A DNA stretch of 64,000 bases from Streptomyces sp. NBC_00539 (GTDB lineage Bacteria; Actinomycetota; Actinomycetes; Streptomycetales; Streptomycetaceae): NCBI RefSeq assembly GCF_036346105.1, contig NZ_CP107811.1, positions 3,106,501 through 3,170,500 on the forward strand, read 5' to 3'. The stretch's first letter is position 1, and each line of letters opens with the position of its first letter. Made by a program: the position numbers and the translations under genes. This document shows positions 7,628 through 16,085 of this stretch, piece after piece. Below the pieces are notes generated by a model that worked only from the letters and a program-made list of their open reading frames with translations, had not been told where the DNA came from and ran no database searches.

Positions 7628-8400
7628 CGGTACGGGTGGAGCGGGACGGGGCGAGCGGGGTCGCGGTCGTCACCCTGGACCGGGAGCACCGGCACAACGC
7701 GATCGATCTCGCGACGGCCGCCGAACTCGCCGTGGTCTGGCGGGAGTTCCGCTACGACGAGGGTGTACGGGCGGTGGTGCTGACGGGGGCGGGGACGGCC
7801 GCGTTCTGTACGGGCATCGACCGGGGCGTGCAGGTGCCGCAGCCCGCGTCCCCGTACTCGGTGGACGACCCGCTCCTGGCCGTCGGGCCGAAGGCCAACG
7901 ACCTGTGGAAACCGGTGGTCGCGGCCGTCAACGGCATGGCGTGCGGCGGCGCGTTCTACCTGCTGGGCGAGTCGGAGTTCATCGTCGCGTCGTCGTCCGC
8001 GACGTTCTTCGACCCGCACACGACGTACGGGATGGTCAGCGCCTACGAGGCGGTGTACATGGCGCAGCGGATGCCGTTCGGGGAGGTGGCCCGGATGTCC
8101 CTGATGGGCACGGCGGAACGGCTCTCCGCGCGGCGGGCGTACGAGACCGGCCTGGTGTCCGAGCTGGCCGGACCCGGGGAACTCCTGGAGGCGGCCCTGC
8201 GGTCGGCGCGGACCCTGGCCGGTTTTCCGACGGGGGCCGTGCAGGGCACGGTGCGGGCCCTGTGGTCGGCCAAGCAGGCGGCGCTCCGGCAGGCCCTCGA
8301 CCAGGCGCCGGCCCTGATCGCCCTGGGCAACCTGCCGGCGGCCGGGCAGGCCGCCCTCTTCGCCGGCCGCCGGACCTCGCCGGAGTCCCGGATCCGGTAG
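7624..8400 (+). CDS. Enoyl-CoA hydratase/isomerase (crotonase) family protein
   Basis: A 258-residue crotonase-fold protein that starts at a GTG overlapping the DUF35 stop codon by 4 bp. Typical segments are GVAVVTLDREHRHNAID, VVLTGAGTAAFCTGID (oxyanion-hole region) and VAAVNGMACGGAFYLLGESEFIVAS (second oxyanion element). The usual catalytic Glu pair of true hydratases is not obvious: the position after the GGAFYLLG segment reads ATFFDPHTTYGMVS. It may therefore act as an isomerase, hydrolase or C-C hydrolase. It is the third gene of the Ltp operon and part of the proposed regulon. Confidence 0.8.
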   Translation: MTVRVERDGASGVAVVTLDREHRHNAIDLATAAELAVVWREFRYDEGVRAVVLTGAGTAAFCTGIDRGVQVPQPASPYSVDDPLLAVGPKANDLWKPVVAAVNGMACGGAFYLLGESEFIVASSSATFFDPHTTYGMVSAYEAVYMAQRMPFGEVARMSLMGTAERLSARRAYETGLVSELAGPGELLEAALRSARTLAGFPTGAVQGTVRALWSAKQAALRQALDQAPALIALGNLPAAGQAALFAGRRTSPESRIR

Positions 8401-8401
8401 C

Positions 8402-8893
8402 TCAGGCGGCGGTGACGGACCCGATCCGGCAGCTCGTGACGTCGGCGGCCCGGTCGGGGTCGCGCAGCTTGACCTCGACCGTGCGGGTCTCGCCCTTCTT
8501 GAGGGTGACGCTGGTGGTGGCGCTCTCGACGGTCCCGGCCGCGCCCTCGAAGCCGAGCCGGATCCGGACCGTGCGCTCCACGGCCGCGAGGGAGGTGACC
8601 TTGACGGTGGCCATCGGTGAGCCCGGGCCGGCGCAGCTGACGACCTCGGCGCGGGCGGGCGCGCCGGTGGGGCTGGCGGTGGGACTGGCGGTGGGGCTGG
8701 CCGTCGACCGGCTGCCGCTGTTGCGGTTGCTGCTGTGGTAGCTGCTGTTGCTGTCGTAGCTGCTGCGCTTGCTGCTCTTGGAACTGGAGCAGCCTCCGTG
8801 GCCGCTGCTCTTGTGGCCGGACGAGAACCCCGTGAGCGCCAACACCACCGTCACGAGCACCGCGCCGAACCTGATGCGACCTCCAGCCGTCAT
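8402..8893 (-). CDS. Secreted Ser-rich small protein
   Basis: A 163-residue protein with an N-terminal hydrophobic signal segment (about residues 7-24, FGAVLVTVVLALTGFSSG). A Ser/Asn/Lys-rich low-complexity stretch with repeated TASPTASPT follows, then a beta-type C-terminal domain (about 85-163) with two Cys that could form a disulfide. There is no lipobox. The start is supported by GGGGAGGAG upstream of the ATG. Function unknown. It converges with the crotonase gene (2-bp gap). Confidence 0.75.
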   Translation of the reverse strand: MTAGGRIRFGAVLVTVVLALTGFSSGHKSSGHGGCSSSKSSKRSSYDSNSSYHSSNRNSGSRSTASPTASPTASPTGAPARAEVVSCAGPGSPMATVKVTSLAAVERTVRIRLGFEGAAGTVESATTSVTLKKGETRTVEVKLRDPDRAADVTSCRIGSVTAA

Positions 8894-8992
8894 GGCCGAC
8901 TCCTCCCCCTGGGCAACGGCGCGCCACGCTACCAGGCCCCCGGACGCCCCACCCGGGGTGCGGGTGCCCGGGGCCGCACATAGCGTCGGGGC

Positions 8993-9538
8993 ATGATCCG
9001 GAACCTGCTCGGCTCGCTCCTCGGTCTGATCGGAGCCGCAGCCGCCGTCTGGAGTCCCTTCCGCGCCTGGTACGGCGGCCGGCACGGGCGCGACTACCGG
9101 CTCGCGGACCTCTTCTCCACGGGCGGGATCACCGACGCCAAAGCCGCGCTGTTCGCCTCGCTGCTGCTGCCGTTCTGCTTCGCGGCGCTCCTGGCCCTCG
9201 TCGCGATCGTGCGGTGCTCGCGCGCCCTCATGGCGCTCGCCGGGGTCGTGGTCCTCGGCATCGCCGTGCTGTGGATGGTCCGTCAGGGCCAGGCCGTGGA
9301 CGGCATCGCGGTGGGGACCGACGGCAAGGGCATCGGCGAGGGCGTGGCCAGCGCGTTCGGTGCCGGCGCGCTGCTCATCCTGGCGGGGGCCGTCATGCGC
9401 GGCCGCTCCCGCCGCCGCGTCCGCGACCGCGACCTGCCGCCCACTTTCCCGGCCTCTTCCCCCCACCCCGCCGAACCCTGGCCCCCGCCCCCCGCCCCGA
9501 CGAACCCCGGTTTCCACCCCCCTGCCGAGCGCCCCTAG
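8993..9538 (+). CDS. Small integral membrane protein
   Basis: A 181-residue protein with hydrophobic segments at about residues 4-20, 55-75, 80-97 and 120-137, followed by an Arg-rich stretch (RGRSRRRVRDRD) and a Pro-rich cytosolic tail. No family is recognised. A TAGCGT -10 box 6 nt before the ATG points to leaderless translation. Confidence 0.7.
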   Translation: MIRNLLGSLLGLIGAAAAVWSPFRAWYGGRHGRDYRLADLFSTGGITDAKAALFASLLLPFCFAALLALVAIVRCSRALMALAGVVVLGIAVLWMVRQGQAVDGIAVGTDGKGIGEGVASAFGAGALLILAGAVMRGRSRRRVRDRDLPPTFPASSPHPAEPWPPPPAPTNPGFHPPAERP

Positions 9539-9547
9539 GCTTCCCCC

Positions 9548-10081
9548 GTGGACAACGGCACGCACGGCATACGGATGGCCATCCGGCCGGGCACCCCGGC
9601 CGACGCCCCGGCGATCCTGGGCATGCTCGACTCCGCGGTGGCCTGGATGAACGCGCGCGGCAACACCGAGCAGTGGGGCACGGCGCCGTATTCGCAGCGT
9701 CCCGGGGGGCCGGAGCGGGTCGAGCGCTACACGACCGAGAACCTCCCGTTCGTCGCGGAGTGGGACGGAGCCCCCGCCGGGGCGCTGGTACTGGACTCCG
9801 GGCCCAGCCCGCAGCTGCCGGTCGCGGCGGCGGGGGAACCCGAGCGGTACGTCCGGCTGCTGGTCTGCGACCGCCGCTACGCCGGCCTCGGCATCGGGGC
9901 GGCCCTGCTGGCCCGCGCCGTCGAGGAGACCCGGCGGGCGGGCGCCCGGCTGCTGCGGGTCGACTGCTGGGCGGGCGGCGGGGGCGAACTGGTCGCGTAC
10001 TACGAGCGCAACGGCTTCACCCCCACCGACCGCTTCCGCTCCGGCACCTGGCCGGGCCGGGTCCTGGCGCGCCGGGTCTAG
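9548..10081 (+). CDS. GNAT family N-acetyltransferase
   Basis: A 177-residue GNAT-fold protein. The N-terminal IRPGTPADAPAILGML and the acetyl-CoA-binding motif A (RRYAGLGIGAALLARAVEE, about residues 113-131) are clear, followed by AYYERNGFTPTDRF typical of motif B. The substrate is unknown. A TAGGCT -10 box lies 6 nt before the GTG start, so it is probably leaderless. Confidence 0.85.
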   Translation: MDNGTHGIRMAIRPGTPADAPAILGMLDSAVAWMNARGNTEQWGTAPYSQRPGGPERVERYTTENLPFVAEWDGAPAGALVLDSGPSPQLPVAAAGEPERYVRLLVCDRRYAGLGIGAALLARAVEETRRAGARLLRVDCWAGGGGELVAYYERNGFTPTDRFRSGTWPGRVLARRV

Positions 10082-10137
10082 ACGCGCCGGACCCAGGCGC
10101 GCCGGGCCCAGGTTCCCGGGGCCTGTCACGCGCACGG

Positions 10138-10452
10138 TCAGTCGAGGGGCAGTGCCTGGTGTGCGGCCACGATCGCGTCGATGCGGCGGGCCAGGTCGAA
10201 GTCGGCCGCGGTCAGCCGGTTGCCGACGTCGTGAGTGGTGATCGACGCGCGCAGGTGGTCGGCGCGCAGGTCGAGATCGGCGTGGTGGCGCACGCGCCGC
10301 GCCCGGTCGGCGATCGTCACGATCGCCGCCACCGCCGCGTGGTAGGAGATCGCGTAGGTCCGGGTGATCACGTCACCGTCCTGCTCCCACCCGGGCAGCT
10401 CCGCCAGGTTCTCGGCCATCTCCTCGTGCGTCAGCGGCTTCGGTACGCCCAT
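10138..10452 (-). CDS. phhB: Pterin-4a-carbinolamine dehydratase
   Basis: A 104-residue protein matching the PCD/DCoH family. The active-site His pair (RHHADLDLR, about residues 56-58) and the conserved THDVGNRLTAADFDLARRID segment are present. PCD dehydrates 4a-hydroxytetrahydropterin, or modifies pterins more generally. No aromatic amino acid hydroxylase is nearby, so its role here may lie in other pterin metabolism. Single gene on the minus strand. Confidence 0.85.
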   Translation of the reverse strand: MGVPKPLTHEEMAENLAELPGWEQDGDVITRTYAISYHAAVAAIVTIADRARRVRHHADLDLRADHLRASITTHDVGNRLTAADFDLARRIDAIVAAHQALPLD

Positions 10453-10657
10453 GTCGGCTCCCCTCGGTCACGAACGCCGGGCCCCCGGCGGGCTCCCGGC
10501 CTACCGCAGCATCGTGCCACGACCGCAACCCCCGCCGCAGGGCTCCCGGTTCGCGCGCCGCACGAGGCTCGGCCGGGGGTCACGCAGGCCGGGGCGGGCC
10601 CGGCATGGCGGCGGCCCCGGCCCCCCGAGGGGGCGGGGCCGGCCGGCCGGGAAGGGG

Positions 10658-11155
10658 TCAGGCGGCGTCGACGACGCCCGAGGCCGAGATCTCGATCTTC
10701 GCGGAGGTGCGGCCGGACTGGGAGCCCAGGGACTCGATCTTCTTGACCAGGTCCGAGCCCTCGACGACCTCGCCGAAGACGACGTGCTTGCCGTCGAGCC
10801 ACGGGGTGGGGATCGTCGTGATGAAGAACTGCGAGCCGTTGGTGTTGCGGCCGGCGTTCGCCATCGACAGCAGGAACGGCCGGTCGTGCTTCAGGTCGAA
10901 GTTCTCGTCGGCGAACTTCTCGCCGTAGATGCTCTTGCCGCCCGTGCCGTTCTGGTTGGTGAAGTCACCGCCCTGGAGCATGAACTGGGGGATGACGCGG
11001 TGGAAGGGCGAACCGGCGTAGCCGAAGCCGTGCTCGCCGGTGGCCAGCTCGCGGAAGTTCTTCGTGGTCTTGGGGACGACCTTGTCGAAGAGGTTGAAGA
11101 CGATGCGGCCCGCGGGCTTGCCGTCGATGTCGATGTCGAAGTAGACGTTGCTCAT
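10658..11155 (-). CDS. Cyclophilin-type peptidyl-prolyl isomerase
   Basis: A 165-residue cytosolic cyclophilin with the conserved core [23 protein letters not shown] (catalytic Arg and Phe/Gln residues), [20 protein letters not shown] and [15 protein letters not shown]. It catalyses cis-trans isomerisation of Xaa-Pro bonds. A second ATG three codons upstream (11164) is possible. The one chosen gives the usual family length. The afsK gene lies upstream on the same strand. Confidence 0.95.
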   Translation of the reverse strand: MSNVYFDIDIDGKPAGRIVFNLFDKVVPKTTKNFRELATGEHGFGYAGSPFHRVIPQFMLQGGDFTNQNGTGGKSIYGEKFADENFDLKHDRPFLLSMANAGRNTNGSQFFITTIPTPWLDGKHVVFGEVVEGSDLVKKIESLGSQSGRTSAKIEISASGVVDAA

Positions 11156-11233
11156 GGGGTCCATCCTGTCACTCCCGGTGCCGTGCGCGACCCGGCGGGG
11201 CCGGGACCGGACCCGGGGACGGGCCGGACCGGC

Positions 11234-13648
11234 TCAGCCGCCGGTCCGGGTGCCCGTCCCCTTCGCCGCGTCCAGCGCGTACACGCAGCGGTCCTTGCTG
11301 CACGCGTACACCACGCCCGAATCGGCCACCGGGGCGCCGGTGATCTCCCCGCCCGTGGCCAGCTTCCAGCGCAGCTGCCCGCCCGCCGCGTCCAGGGTGT
11401 ACAGGCAGTGGTCCGCCGAGCCGAAGTGCACGCGGCCGTCGGCGACCGCCGGGGAGCCGGTGATCTCCCCGCCCGCCGCGAACCGCCACTTCGGGGTGCC
11501 GGTGACCGCGTCGAGCGTGTACAGGGCGCTGCCCGCGCCCAGGTGGACGTTGCCGGCGGCCACCAGGACCGGGTCGGGCGAAGGCCGCGACTCCGTCGCG
11601 ATGCGCCAGCGGTCCTTGCCGGTGACCGCGTCCAGGGCGTACACGGTGCCGAGGTAGTCGACGAGGTACACGCCGCCGCCCGTCACCGCCGCGCCCGGCG
11701 CGAAGGCCGGGGGCGCCAGGAAGACCGCCGGGGCCTCGAAGTGCCAGCGCACCCGCCCCGAGGCCCGGTCGACGGACAGGACGCGGGTGCCGGCGGCGAC
11801 GTAGACGTTGCCGTCCGGCGCCGGGGTGACCCGCACCGGGACGTTCCCGCAGGACGCCGCGTCACCGACCGGGTACGACCAGGCCTCCAGACCGGAGCGG
11901 GCGTCCAGGGCGCGCAGCCGGGCGTCCTGCCACACGTAGACGGTGCCCTCGTGCAGGACGGGCGCCGCCTCCGGGGTCTCGAAGTCGCTCTGCGCGCCGC
12001 TGAGCTCCCACAGCTTCTGGCCGCTGGAGGCCTCCCAGCCCTGTACGCCGCCGCCGCGCGTCGCGGTGACGACGGTGCCCCGCTCGGCGCGCAGCGCGTA
12101 CACCCACGCCTCGGTGGCCAGCCGCCAGCGCTCGGAGCCGTCGGAGGCGTCGAGCGCGTACAGGGAGGGGCCGTCGGAGGCGTGGATGCGGCCGTCGGCG
12201 ACTGCCATGGACCAGGCGACGTCGCGCGTCTTGAACTGGCGCCGGCCGCTGCCGACGTCCAGCGCGTGCACCTCGAAGGAGGTGACGTACAGCAGGTCGC
12301 CGGCGACGGTCGGGGTGCCCCAGACCTCGTTCGACATGCGGAAGCGCCAGGGGCGCCAGCGGCCGCTCTCGGGCGAGGGACCGGAGGGGGCCGCCGCGGA
12401 CGCCGCCGACGACGACGCCTGGTGCGGCACCGCCCCGACGGCCTCGGCGGCGGACGCGCCGCCCGGCGGGCGGACCCAGCCCGTCGCGACGTCGGCCCCG
12501 GCCCCGGCGGGCGCGGCGGCCGTCGCGCGCGGCCCGGGCCCGATCGGCACCGGCGAGGCGCCGAGCCGGACCGGCTCGCCCGAGGACACCGGCGAGCCCG
12601 GCGGGTGCGGCGGAAGCGGGGGTGCGGCCTGCCCGGTGCGCGGGTCCACCCACGACTCGGCGGCGTCACGCCGCGGCCGGTGCGTGGCGGGGCCCGACAG
12701 CGGCCCCTCGGCGCCGCGCGGCTTGCGGGCGGGGGCGGGGACCACCGCCGTGCGCAGCCCCGCGCGGCGGGCTTCGATCATGGCGACGGCGGTACCGGGC
12801 AGCCAGGCCGAGGCGGTGCCGCTGTCGTCGCCGCCGTCGAAGAGGTGCGGGGCCAGCTGCGCCTGGAGGTCGGCCGGGGTCGGGCGGCGGGTGGCGTCCA
12901 TCTGCATGCAGGAGTCGATCAGGGGCCGCAGCTCGTCCGGGAGCCCCTCCAGGTTCGGGCCCTCGCGCAGCAGCATGAACACCGTCTCGACCGGGTTGGC
13001 CCCGTGGTAGGGCGGGTGTCCGGTGGCGGCGAAGACGAGCGTCGAGCCGAGCGAGAAGACGTCGCTGGCGCCCTTGACGCTGCGCGAGTCCTTCGCCTGC
13101 TCGGGCGACATGTAGGCGGGGGTGCCGACGGCGACGTTCGTCATGGTCAGGCGGGTGTTGGAGACCCCGCTCGCGATACCGAAGTCGATGACGCGCGGGC
13201 CGTCCTCGACGACGAGCACGTTGGACGGTTTCAGGTCGCGGTGCACGAGGCCGGCCCCGTGGATGGACTGGAGGGCTTCGGCGATGCCGGCCGCGAGCCA
13301 CCGTACGGCCTGCACGGGCATGGGCCCGCACTCGTTGACGATCTCCTCCAGGGAGGGGGCCGGCACGTACGCGGTCGCCAGCCACGGCACGGCGGCGCGC
13401 GGGTCGGCGTCGACCACGGCCGCGGTGTAGAAGCCGGAGACGGCGCGCGCCGCCTCCACCTCCCGGGTGAAACGCACGCGGAACAGCTGGTCCTCGGCGA
13501 GCTCGGTGCGCACCGTCTTGATCGCGACGCGCCGTCCGGACGCCGACCGCGCGAGGTAGACCAGCCCCATGCCGCCGGCGCCGAGCCGTCCCAGCACCTC
13601 GAAGGGGCCGATCCGTCTCGGGTCGTGCTGCGTCAGCTGCTCCACCAC
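11234..13648 (-). CDS. afsK: AfsK Ser/Thr protein kinase with C-terminal PQQ repeats
   Basis: 804 residues. The kinase domain spans about 14-275: glycine loop GRLGAGGMG (20-28), ATP Lys44, catalytic HRD at 136-138, DFG at 155-157 and [11 protein letters not shown]. Thr168 in the activation loop falls at the position I recall as the AfsK autophosphorylation site, which supports choosing the GTG at 13648. A Pro/Ala-rich linker (about 290-395) leads to a PQQ-type beta-propeller (about 400-804) with recurring ALDAxTGxxRW units. AfsK phosphorylates AfsR and also localises to hyphal tips. It is transcribed toward afsS but lies about 9 kb away, with unrelated genes between. Confidence 0.93.
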   Translation of the reverse strand: MVEQLTQHDPRRIGPFEVLGRLGAGGMGLVYLARSASGRRVAIKTVRTELAEDQLFRVRFTREVEAARAVSGFYTAAVVDADPRAAVPWLATAYVPAPSLEEIVNECGPMPVQAVRWLAAGIAEALQSIHGAGLVHRDLKPSNVLVVEDGPRVIDFGIASGVSNTRLTMTNVAVGTPAYMSPEQAKDSRSVKGASDVFSLGSTLVFAATGHPPYHGANPVETVFMLLREGPNLEGLPDELRPLIDSCMQMDATRRPTPADLQAQLAPHLFDGGDDSGTASAWLPGTAVAMIEARRAGLRTAVVPAPARKPRGAEGPLSGPATHRPRRDAAESWVDPRTGQAAPPLPPHPPGSPVSSGEPVRLGASPVPIGPGPRATAAAPAGAGADVATGWVRPPGGASAAEAVGAVPHQASSSAASAAAPSGPSPESGRWRPWRFRMSNEVWGTPTVAGDLLYVTSFEVHALDVGSGRRQFKTRDVAWSMAVADGRIHASDGPSLYALDASDGSERWRLATEAWVYALRAERGTVVTATRGGGVQGWEASSGQKLWELSGAQSDFETPEAAPVLHEGTVYVWQDARLRALDARSGLEAWSYPVGDAASCGNVPVRVTPAPDGNVYVAAGTRVLSVDRASGRVRWHFEAPAVFLAPPAFAPGAAVTGGGVYLVDYLGTVYALDAVTGKDRWRIATESRPSPDPVLVAAGNVHLGAGSALYTLDAVTGTPKWRFAAGGEITGSPAVADGRVHFGSADHCLYTLDAAGGQLRWKLATGGEITGAPVADSGVVYACSKDRCVYALDAAKGTGTRTGG

Positions 13649-13764
13649 TGGCCTCCACACCTCCCCGTACGGGCCTCCCGGGCCCACGCCGGGCCCGCCC
13701 GCAGCGCGCGTCCACCGGCGCGCACGCCCGATTCTGTCAGGCCCGCGCCTGGTCCGGCCCCGGG

Positions 13765-14577
13765 TCAGGGCCGGGTTTCGCCTCCGGCTTTGGTCCGCGG
13801 CTCCGAGAGCAGCCCGAAGACCGCCCCCTGATTGTCGGCGACGACCGCGATGCGCCCGTACGGGGTGTCCACGGGATCGGCGGTGACCCGGCCACCGAGG
13901 CGCTGCGCGGTGGCCACGCTCTGGTCGCAGTCGGGGACGGCGAAGTAGGCCAGGAAGTGCGCCGGCATGATCTCCGGGAAGGCGTCGGTGATGAGGCTTC
14001 GGCCCAGGACGGCGGTCGCGGAGCCGGGGGCGCTGCCGGGCGGGGACCAGACGCGGTACTCGATGCCGGAGTCGGGGTCGTCCTGGTCCTCGGGGACGTA
14101 GCCGAAGACCTTGGCGTAGAACACGTCCACGGCGTCGCGCGCCCGGGTGTAGACCTCCGACCAGCGGTAGGTGTACGGCTCGCCCTGGGCTTCGAACCCG
14201 TGGTGGGTGCCGGGCTGCCACAGGCCGAAGACGGCCCCGCCGGGGTCGGCGGCCATCGCGGCGGTGCCGTACGGGCCCACGGGCTGCGGGTCCATCACCA
14301 TCTGGCCGCCCGCCGCGCGGATGCGGGCGGCGCACGCGTAGGCGTCGACGGTGTAGAGGTAGATCCCCCAGACGGTGGGCATGCGGCCGTCGGGTTTGGG
14401 GGCGAGGGCGGCGACGTTGCGGCCGCGGCTGTAGGCCTGCGTGTAGTGCCCGTACTCGGCGCCCGCGCTGTCCCCGAAGGTCCACCCGAAGAGCTCACCG
14501 TAGAAGCGCTTTCCCGCCTCGACGTCCGGGAGCGAGGCGTCGACCCAGCAGGGGGAGCCCTCCGCGAATGCCGTCAT
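13765..14577 (-). CDS. VOC/glyoxalase-fold protein, two domains
   Basis: A 270-residue protein with two tandem VOC modules (about 5-120 and 135-260). The first is marked by [24 protein letters not shown] and [13 protein letters not shown], the second by [10 protein letters not shown] and AVFGLLSEP. This two-domain form is common in Streptomyces (bleomycin-resistance or 27-kDa antigen type). The enzymatic role is unknown. The ATG at 14577 is chosen because the first domain begins directly after it. A paralogous two-domain VOC protein is at 27231-28022. Confidence 0.85.
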   Translation of the reverse strand: MTAFAEGSPCWVDASLPDVEAGKRFYGELFGWTFGDSAGAEYGHYTQAYSRGRNVAALAPKPDGRMPTVWGIYLYTVDAYACAARIRAAGGQMVMDPQPVGPYGTAAMAADPGGAVFGLWQPGTHHGFEAQGEPYTYRWSEVYTRARDAVDVFYAKVFGYVPEDQDDPDSGIEYRVWSPPGSAPGSATAVLGRSLITDAFPEIMPAHFLAYFAVPDCDQSVATAQRLGGRVTADPVDTPYGRIAVVADNQGAVFGLLSEPRTKAGGETRP

Positions 14578-14885
14578 CGCCCGGTTCCTTCCGTCGTCCA
14601 CCCCGTGTCCGCCCCGCTCGTACCGGCCATGATGGGTCCGTGAAGGGGTCCGGGGCCTGTTGACGAGACTATTCGGGGGATTACGCCACGATACGGGTGG
14701 GCCAGGGACGGGCCGCGACCGGTATCGGCAGGACAGGGCGGCCCGGGACGGAATCCGGCCCGGAAAGCGGCCGAAAAGCATCGGCGGCGGGGTGCGCGGG
14801 CGCCGATGGCCCAGGTCCGGGGCCGGGTAACCCCATTTGCAGGCGGCCGAATAGCGCGCCCATCACCCCTCGGTAAGCTGACGGC
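14578..14885. other. Divergent intergenic region, VOC gene and TetR gene
   Basis: About 310 bp with no supported gene. TTGACG (14660-14665) followed by TACGCC about 16 nt later is a possible promoter. CTGACGGCATGACAG (14878-14892) overlaps the TetR start codon and keeps the left arm and 4 of 6 bases of the right arm of the CTGACG-N3-CGTCAG operator, so it may be a weak autoregulatory site. Confidence 0.4.
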
Positions 14886-15533
14886 ATGACAGGACAAGTA
14901 CGCACCGTCGACGGGCGTGTCGCCGGCCGGCGCGGCCAGGCGACGCGGCAGAAGCTGCTCGACTGCCTCGGCGAGATGCTCAGCTCCTCGCCGTACCGCG
15001 ACGTCAAGGTGATCGACGTCGCGCGCAAGGCCGGTACCTCCCCCGCGACCTTCTACCAGTACTTCCCGGACGTCGAAGGTGCCGTCCTGGAGATCGCCGA
15101 GGAAATGGCCACGGAGGGCGCGCAGTTGACGGCGCTCGTCGAGGGCCGCAACTGGGTGGGCAAGGCCGGCTGGGCCGCGGCCGAAGAACTGGTCGAGGGC
15201 TTCCTGGACTTCTGGCGCCGCAACGACGCGATCCTGCGGGTCGTCGACCTCGGCGCGGCGGAGGGCGACAAGCGGTTCTACAAGATCCGCATGAAGATCC
15301 TGAACTCCGTCACCAACTCCCTCACGGAGTCGATGAAGGAACTCCAGGCCAAGGGCAGGGTCGACAAGGACCTCAGCCCGGCCGCGATGGCCGGTTCGCT
15401 GGTCGCGATGCTGGCCGCGGTCGCCTCGCACCAGAAGGGGTTCCAGACCTGGGGTGTGAAGCAGGCCGAACTCAAGCCGAACCTCGCGCTCCTCGTGCAC
15501 CTGGGCATCACCGGCAAGAAGCCGACCAAGTAA
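14886..15533 (+). CDS. TetR-family transcriptional regulator
   Basis: A 215-residue protein with an N-terminal TetR helix-turn-helix (residues about 14-62; VIDVARKAGTSPATFYQYFPD contains the recognition helix) and a mostly alpha-helical ligand domain containing RVVDLGAAEGDKRFYKIRMKI. It opens the long catabolic stretch and is the only TetR-type regulator in the window, so it is my candidate for the protein binding the CTGACG-N3-CGTCAG sites. TetR regulators of acyl-CoA pathways usually respond to an acyl-CoA intermediate. Direct binding is not shown by the sequence, and its own promoter carries only a degenerate site. Confidence 0.9.
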   Translation: MTGQVRTVDGRVAGRRGQATRQKLLDCLGEMLSSSPYRDVKVIDVARKAGTSPATFYQYFPDVEGAVLEIAEEMATEGAQLTALVEGRNWVGKAGWAAAEELVEGFLDFWRRNDAILRVVDLGAAEGDKRFYKIRMKILNSVTNSLTESMKELQAKGRVDKDLSPAAMAGSLVAMLAAVASHQKGFQTWGVKQAELKPNLALLVHLGITGKKPTK

Positions 15534-15608
15534 CGGCGGCCCCGGACCCCGGCCAGGGGTCCAGGTCCGCCGGCGCCCACCGCGGCCGCCGCGTACGGGT
15601 TGCCGCGC

Positions 15609-16085
15609 TCAGCGGCGGTCCAGGCGGAACAGCCGGATCTCGCGCTCGATCCGCGCCTGGTACGTCGCGTACGGCGGCCAGAACGCCAGGGCCTCCCGCC
15701 AGGCCGCCGCACGCTCCTCGCCGTGGAGCAGGCGGGCCCGTACGGCGATGTCCCGGCCGTGCCAACTCACCTGCGCGTCGGGGTGCCTGAGCAGGTTCGC
15801 GGTCCAGGCCGGGTGGCCGGGGCGGCCGAAGTTGGAGCCGATCAGCAGCCAGCTCGCGCCGTCGTCCAGCGGCATGCAGGCGAGTGGTGTGGTGCGCGGC
15901 TCGCCCGTCTTGGCCCCCTTGGCGGTGAGGATCACGCCGGGGAGCATCTGCGCGCTGAGGATGACCTTGCCCCGGGTGAGCCGGTGCACCGCCTTGTCCA
16001 TGGCGGGGATGACGTGCGGTGCGATCCTGGCGAACAGCAGGGTCGAGGAGACCTTCTGCATCAGGCGGACTCCGACGGCGGCCAT
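15609..16085 (-). CDS. Ddn-like F420-dependent nitroreductase-family protein
   Basis: A 158-residue split beta-barrel protein of the deazaflavin-dependent (DUF385/Ddn) family, recognised from VILTAKGAKTGEPRTTPLACMPLDDGASWLLIGSNFGRPGHPAWTANLLRHPDAQV. Such proteins use F420H2 to reduce unsaturated substrates or quinones. Its ATG overlaps the stop codon of the upstream acyl-CoA dehydrogenase gene by one base (TGATG), so the two are co-transcribed and it probably supplies a reductive step in the same pathway. The substrate is unknown. Confidence 0.85.
   Translation of the reverse strand: MAAVGVRLMQKVSSTLLFARIAPHVIPAMDKAVHRLTRGKVILSAQMLPGVILTAKGAKTGEPRTTPLACMPLDDGASWLLIGSNFGRPGHPAWTANLLRHPDAQVSWHGRDIAVRARLLHGEERAAAWREALAFWPPYATYQARIEREIRLFRLDRR

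Noticed and set aside
10364-13831. Very long open frame (over 1100 codons) antisense to cyclophilin and afsK
   Set aside because: The opposite strand encodes two certain proteins; the antisense translation has no domain or motif.
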